This document shows, in pieces, positions 58,166 to 64,000 of a DNA stretch of 64,000 nucleotides. The notes beneath the pieces are model-generated. The model did no database searches, was not told the origin of the DNA, and was given only the letters and a program-made list of their open reading frames with translations. A program made the position numbers and the translations under genes. Each line of letters begins with the position of its first letter. Position 1 is the first letter of the stretch. The stretch lies in contig NC_088310.1 of NCBI RefSeq assembly GCF_910592395.1, forward strand, positions 8,005,501 through 8,069,500. The letters are read 5' to 3'. This DNA is from Lineus longissimus (taxonomy: Eukaryota; Nemertea; Pilidiophora; Heteronemertea; Lineidae).

Positions 58166-59723
58166 ATGGTAAGTGATGAAAAAGTCAGTAACTCAACCCA
58201 TCTGGTGTATATGTGCTAGTTTTAGCTGGCTTACGGGCAACCGAGCCTTGATTTTGACTGTGAGTTTGAGGCAGGGTCATCAAATCCAACTTTCTCTGGC
58301 TAGGCCTACTGTAAAACGGTCAGGGGCCGTTGCGGCTGCCAATGAAATCTACTGCGTCAGGACAAGGGACCTTCCAGGCACTGTCGATGGGGTGGGGAGT
58401 GTTTACAGTATATATATGTGTATTATGTACACTGTGTGTAACAAGGTAAATATCATCATGATCATCACCTGTACATTTATTACATTCCTATCAAGAGTGA
58501 AGAGTATCATCATCATCATCATCAATATCAATCATTGTAAAATATGGGTACTCTCCTTTCACTTTCAGACATCTGGGGTGGCTGTGAATGATGAATGTGT
58601 CAAAGTTCTAGAAGAGGTCCGAATGCACCGGAAATATAGATACGTCATCTTCAGTTTAGCAGACAATTTCAAGGAAATCAAAATTAAGAAAACGGGCAGA
58701 CGAGGTAAGGAAGAGTTGATCAAAAATTGAGACATGCCTGACCTGGTTCATGCTACTGCCGAGTTTATAGCTCGGAACAGAACGTGGTGATTTATTCATT
58801 CACAGGATGTTTTCAACTTTTTTAGATGCAGATTATCAAGAATTTCTCGAAGATATGAATGATGCCATGAAAGAGAGACAATGTCGTTATGCCATTTATG
58901 ACGTTGACTTCCTAATAAGCGATTGTGACTGCCAACAAAACAGATCAAAAATCATTTTTATTTTATGGTAAGAGGAAAAGATAATTGGTGACCATCGCAG
59001 CAAAGCCATGCGCACGAAAATTGCCCTGAGCTTGGCAAGTTGAGAAGGACACTGTTGTCTGCCTTTTGTAAAATCTGAGAACATCAATTTCTTCTGTCAC
59101 CTCCTGGTCATTTAGGCTCGTCTTCTGTGCGACATGCACCTACCTGGCTTTGCTGTGATGGGTCACATTTATTGACCACTGAGTGTTAATGTTTTGATGT
59201 CAGTATCGATATCAATTCAGTCCAGATGACAGTTCATTCAGCGGAGAGTTATTTATAATTTTGGAGGAGTTGTGTTTCACAATTCGTTTTTTCTTTTGGG
59301 TATGGTTTCATCATGGTTTTGTCATTGACCCCCCAATACGCTCCCCCGACCTATGGCTTTGTTTATCATTGTCTTAACCACAACTTGACACTTGACATAG
59401 TATAGGGGTCTGGTCGGATCTTTTTCTCTTCATGTAACCAGTGCCACCTGGGACCAGGGAGCATGTGAAAACTCAACATTTTATCTTGTTCTGAGGTAAT
59501 TGAAGGATAAATTTCACTTCTGAATGAAAATTGCCATTCTTTAAAATCTTTTTTCAGGAGTCCAGATAATGCCACCGTCAAACAGAAAATGCTCTACTCC
59601 AGTAGTAAAGGTGCACTCCGTTTGAAATTAGCAGGTGTCGGCAAGGAACTCCAGGCGACGGACGAGGAGGAACTCTGTTGGACAGCCCTCATGGACAAAT
59701 GCCTAGAGAGGGAGACCTATTAA
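58166..59723 (+). CDS. CFL/ADF: ADF/cofilin actin-depolymerising factor, four exons, complete
   Basis: Exons 58166-58168, 58569-58704, 58826-58967 and 59558-59723 join through consensus sites (ATG|GTAAGT; CAG|ACA; G|GTAAGG; TAG|AT; TG|GTAAGA; CAG|G) to a 148-residue protein, the usual invertebrate ADF length. Exon 1 codes only the initiator Met, a hallmark of ADF/cofilin genes. The N-terminus MTSGVAVNDECV keeps Ser3, the LIM-kinase/slingshot phosphorylation switch. Core family blocks follow: KYRYVIFSLADNFKEI (beta strands), QCRYAIYDVDF, KIIFILWSPD, then VKQKMLYSSSKGALRLKLAG (the long actin-binding helix, with Lys and Ser positions kept) and KELQATDEEEL. The protein severs and depolymerises ADP-actin filaments in the cytoplasm. 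One oddity is a Cys-rich insertion-like loop (LISDCDCQQNRSK) where other family members have a short acidic or glycine loop, and four extra cysteines overall. No polyadenylation signal was identified with confidence. Confidence 0.95.
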
Positions 59724-62480
59724 AAAAGACAATTGCACATCCTGAGACAATTGCACATCCGGAGACAATAGCACAACCTTGGATATCTGAACCCCTCTCA
59801 TCTTTGCTACTTGTGCTTTTAGCGCAGAACATGTCCTCTTACTATTCTGTTGTAAATTGAGATCTGGAGGATCGTTTTTTTCACTTATGGTAATTTTGTC
59901 AATTAGGCCCATAATATTGTACTCGGGAGTATTTTTTTATGGATGTTTCATACCATGGAGAGTGGGTTTTAATCTGAGGACACTGATTGTGATATGAGTA
60001 TTAGCGCAGACCATGACCTTCATTGAAAGCACCAGACCCCAAATTGATAACGATGAGGGTTCCAGTCCTTTAATTGTTATCGAATTACATTTCCATCCGT
60101 TCTGTATATTTAACTGGCTTATTACCCTAAAGCGTTCTGCATAAAACCTAGCTTGCCGATGAATGCACTGATTTAAATGTGTTATATACTGTCTGCGAAT
60201 AGGAATTTTGCGGTGCACTTTCTGATATTCATTGATTCCATCTTGTTGCCCTGTAGAAACTGATGATGGAATAGCTGTAAATGTCAAAACTACCAATTAA
60301 GGCCCTGGTGTGTTAAAATGAGTGTAAATATTTGTTATTTATTTTAAAGTTTTATCTTTTAATTTTTGTTATCAAAGAAGAGTGAAATATGAATATACCG
60401 GTTATGGGACACTGAAGGCGTCCCAGCATTTTTTAAAATGCTGCATACATACATGAGTCGATTGCAAGTCCGTTCTGGTCCATAACCTGTATAATCATTT
60501 GAATCGCCCGAGTAGAAACCACCCAAGATTTAGCTTTACTTTTAGTTAATTTTCTCTCTGCTTCCAATGTTTTGTTGATAAGAATATGTCTGTGATGACC
60601 CTTAAGTAGGTTAGTAAACCCCGCTCATACCGTCCACTCGTTGTTTGTATATCTGTTTATATTTACCCACCAGTTGTTGACATTTTATACATCGCGTGTA
60701 TTTGATAAGAGGCAAACAAGATGAATTAAATTATAGAGAACCGAAAAGTACATTTGAGAGATTTTTTTATAATTTTAAAATGTTTCTCTGGATGAGAAAA
60801 GACTTAATTGCTGCAGTTCTCTCTCCTTTGAAATGGTTTCCTTCTGTTTATTATACAGCATTTCAAAAGGTTGTTTTGGAGAACATATATAGAAAACAGC
60901 TTTTTTCAGTGGTATTCTGGAGTAGTTTTCTTGAGAATGCCAAAAGCATGTGACCACGTGCAGTGTAGGGTTTGTGGTGTCCAATTCAATTTCAAACAAT
61001 TTTTCAACGATTTGTAAATGGAGAATGATATGCCAGAAGACAATTTTGAAAGCACTCCTAATATGCTGCCGACTCAGCGTTCTGATGCATTTGAATGACT
61101 GCATTCAGCATTGCATGCGCTTCCCTTTCCCGAGCCAATATTAAAGCTGCCTCTCCTTTCACTACCGCTGTTACATAAATCATACACAAGTCCAACCATG
61201 GTGAAATCAACACTGGAAGAATCTTTTCTGGATTGTAAACCCTCTTTTGTGGTTATTGCTGTTTTTCCAATGATTTTAACAGCAAGTTCAAAGGGATTTG
61301 CACTTCAGTTCATATATGTAATATTCTCTCTCATATTCATTGACACTACATGTATAATTCATTTGTTCATGAGGCTGAAAATCATGTTACTCAATCAGCA
61401 CGATTTTACACTGGCTCGAGTAGAAATTACTCAATTTTGCTACAGAAGCTTGGCAACCACAAGAAAATATGTCACAAATTGTTTCTGGCTCACAGTGTAC
61501 ATGTGTCTGTTAAATTTCATAACCTTGAAAATGTTACTTCAAACTATGCAGTATTCTGTCAATCGAACTTTTGATGACCTCATCCAATTAAATTGTTCTT
61601 TACAAAAGTCATCTTCGTTGTTATTTCTTTGATACCTTCGATATTTGCAATGCATGACAAAACATGGATGATCTTGGCTGATCTACCTACCAACTATACA
61701 GAATGGCTCTGGCAAGAATCAAGACAGATTGTGAAGAGGACTCCACATTTTGCAGTCAATTGGGCTGAAAATATAAATCTGACAGCCATTTGCACAGATA
61801 TCCATATTGTGAAACAGACTGCGTTGCCTTTAGGTCATTCCATGGCATAAAGGCAAGATGCATGCCTACCTACAGAACTTGGTCATCTGGGTGCTCCAGA
61901 CTCCGATGAATGAACTTGCCTCATTAGCAACAGCAAAATGGTCAACTGGGAATCATTGATCAATCGGTCAGATTGGCATCTTTTTAACAAGAGGAGTTTA
62001 CATGTGTATCGTGCAATATTAGTGAAGATTTCACTGGTACATTTTGGAAGTGGGAGGAGGGTGTTGTAAGTGCTAGATTAATGTGCCAGTCTGTAAGAGC
62101 CCTCATCCGTGTTCGTGGAGTTCTGATGGATATTGTGACGATATCCTCGAAACATTTCAAGCAAAGTTGATCAGACAGCCTGGGAAGTCGCCTGGGAAGT
62201 CTATGCCCTTAGGCCTTGCAAAGGAACGAGCCCAACAAACAGCTTAGTTTCCAGGGATACGCCTTTTGTACCGCCACTGTGTTGGTGGCAATCGGGGAAC
62301 GGAGGCTTGGCTTTGAGCATGACTTCCATAGACGTTATTTTTACTCTCCATTTGAGGCAGAGAGCAGTTGGTTTCCCCAGACTACATGTAGAGGTCAGTG
62401 CATAGGAGGTTTAAGGTACAGAACAGACATGCAATGGTACATTTTATTAACCTAACGAAGAAAACATCAATGTTTCAATC
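59724..62480. other. 3' UTR of ADF/cofilin and intergenic DNA
   Basis: The 3' UTR probably extends for several hundred bases. A 173-codon plus-strand frame (61111-61632) has hydrophobic stretches but no family signature, no start context and heavy use of AT-rich codons. I regard it as chance. Confidence 0.35.
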
Positions 62481-63104
62481 TTAAAAATAGTTTATTGTAT
62501 CATTCATACAGTACACACACACACTAAAGACCATATCATACCTGTTTTTCAAACATAAAGGCAAAACATGTCGAAGTAAGTTATTGATTTAACCTTTTTT
62601 AATACCAACACATAACTTTTGGCTGAGGGACACAAATTCATTAATTTCTCTTCTTGCATAAAAATAATTGTATAGTGAGACAATCCAGTATAGTCAAAAG
62701 ACCAAAAGTTGATCCTGATGAACCAGGAATTTGCATGTGAATGTTGGAGTTCACAGGGGAGTCAAATACCACTGATGCAACTTCTAACAGTACAGGAAAT
62801 CAAGAGGAATTTGCATGATTATCTTAGCCCCGCCCCGCCTTTTGCATACTCGGTTAATAATTTATATTTTTTGCATTGCACATTGCATATTAAAGAGGAA
62901 GCCTTTACTAAACATCACTTGTGATGAAAATTTCTACATCAACTGAATCAATCTTTACCCACAGGAATAATACGTAAAGAGCAAGCTCTAGTGAACTCAC
63001 ACAACTGTATGTCCTAGCAGACGATTTTTAAATACATGATGTCCCACACCCGCACTTCAGTGGCGCCGGTGCGAATAAATCTACTTGTGTGAATGGTCAA
63101 TGGC
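62481..63104. other. Intergenic stretch
   Basis: A short CA repeat lies at about 62513-62525. Nothing else. Confidence 0.35.
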
Positions 63105-63250
63105 TCATGACGTCATAAAATAATTGCGTCACGAGGAAGGAAACAATGGGAATCACCTCCGACGTCGTGACTGTGGGTGCGGCGCGTCATGAATGCAGGA
63201 TCGGCCAACGCGCGGCCCATATGGAATGTGACAAACTGTACCGGAACCAG
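63105..63250. promoter_or_regulatory. CRE/CpG-rich block, possible promoter
   Basis: TGACGTCA (63108-63115), TTGCGTCACG (about 63124) and CCGACGTCGTGAC (about 63160), followed by GC-rich sequence (GGTGCGGCGCGTCATG, CCAACGCGCGGCCC), unlike the AT-rich surroundings. On the plus strand an ATG at 63146 opens a 73-codon frame (MGITSDVVTVGAARHEC...) of unknown nature that could be a first exon of a gene to the right. Motifs are seen; promoter function is inference. Confidence 0.35.
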
Positions 63251-64000
63251 AATTGTCATGGGTCTGCACAAATATTTTCAGATTCGACGGACATGGTGGA
63301 TATATGCATTTTGTTTACACTTTACATACAGTGTATACGTAACGATTACACTCACTACATTGTATGAGTTATCAGCTGCAGAAACATCAACCTGAAACCA
63401 AAGCAATTTTAAAATCTTGCAATTGTCATTTCGACATCTGCAATCATACTTCTTGATGAACAATACTGAAATATACAGTCAGCATCTTTATTTTTGCATA
63501 TTTTCTGAGTTCATTCGATAATTTTTAATATCAATATGTTCATGGACTACCAAAATCGGGAGAAAATGGGATTTTGATATAAACTTTCACAACCATCAAA
63601 TATATCATTTTGTAAAATGACTTCCAGTCTTAAGTGTTCATATTGAATTTTGACACATCATTTTTGACACATGATACACGCAGGACAGCATTTTTGCTGG
63701 AGTAAAAGGTACGAAACTATTGTCACACTTTAATATCCTAAAGTACACTTCAAGTTCAAGTACCACCGCACATTTAAAGCAACACAGTTTGATTTAACTA
63801 AAGGTACTTTTCACTCCAATGGCGTAACTTCACTTCTGCTAGTTAACACGATTAAAACAGAACTTGAAACTCCACTCTAAATTTTCAAATGCCATCACAT
63901 CATCGTTTCGAGAATGATAAACATTTTGTGACCGTTATAATTTTCACCTATTTAACTTTTTAGCAGAGATTTACAGCCAAACATCACACATCACAGTCAG
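63251..64000. other. AT-rich stretch to the window end
   Basis: No supported exon or repeat. Confidence 0.35.

Noticed and set aside
61111-61632. 173-codon plus-strand frame
   Set aside because: No family motif, AT-driven hydrophobic composition and no promoter or splice support; lies in the flank of ADF/cofilin.
1-64000. CRISPR array, bacterial operons or other prokaryotic systems
   Set aside because: The tandem arrays lack the repeat-spacer pattern, and the window has clear spliceosomal introns and animal gene families.

Overview
This is a 64 kb piece of animal nuclear DNA: AT-rich, intron-dominated, full of short inverted-repeat transposons, tRNA-derived SINE remnants and minisatellites, with exons bounded by GT...AG sites. 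The gene families and the repeat style suggest a marine invertebrate, probably a lophotrochozoan; this is an inference from style, not a proof. Most long open frames are chance frames, including those across the 52-55 kb minisatellite.

Three gene units can be supported. (1) From about 43 kb down to 3.3 kb the minus strand carries seven short coding exons. Each begins with its own ATG and each can end at a 5' splice site in the same phase (phase 1): 42418-43024, 28495-28567, 26589-26670, 20457-20544, 18311-18605, 6586-6835 and 3313-3580. Two more are possible (40072-40213 and 34272-34365). This is the layout of alternative promoters and first exons that all splice to one shared exon, which must lie left of base 1. 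The pattern recalls plectin/spectraplakin (and dystrophin) genes, whose first exons join the actin-binding domain in phase 1. The gene name remains a hypothesis. The 3.3 and 6.6 kb exons are duplicates of each other. (2) At 49.77-51.41 kb on the plus strand is a small secreted C-type-lectin-like gene: a signal-peptide exon followed by exons with all four canonical CTLD cysteines, which join in frame to 189 residues. (3) At 58.17-59.72 kb on the plus strand is a complete four-exon ADF/cofilin gene (148 residues), with the classic first exon that codes only the initiator Met.

By region: 0-8 kb holds the two duplicated first exons, a 28-bp minisatellite and pogo/Tigger-like miniature elements. 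8-18 kb is mostly non-coding, with a composite repeat, a 35-bp minisatellite and a ~100-bp tandem repeat. 18-29 kb holds four first exons, one with a CRE/YY1/CCAAT promoter, interspersed with fold-back elements. 29-43 kb holds a strong unexplained promoter-like block at 34.4-34.5 kb, a SINE, a mariner-like mini-element, a large inverted repeat and the longest first exon. 43-49 kb is intergenic, with the best-preserved miniature transposon (47.26 kb). 49-51.4 kb is the lectin gene. 52-55.6 kb is a large purine-rich minisatellite with higher-order structure. 58-60 kb is ADF/cofilin. 60-64 kb has no supported gene, although a CRE/CpG block lies near 63.1 kb.
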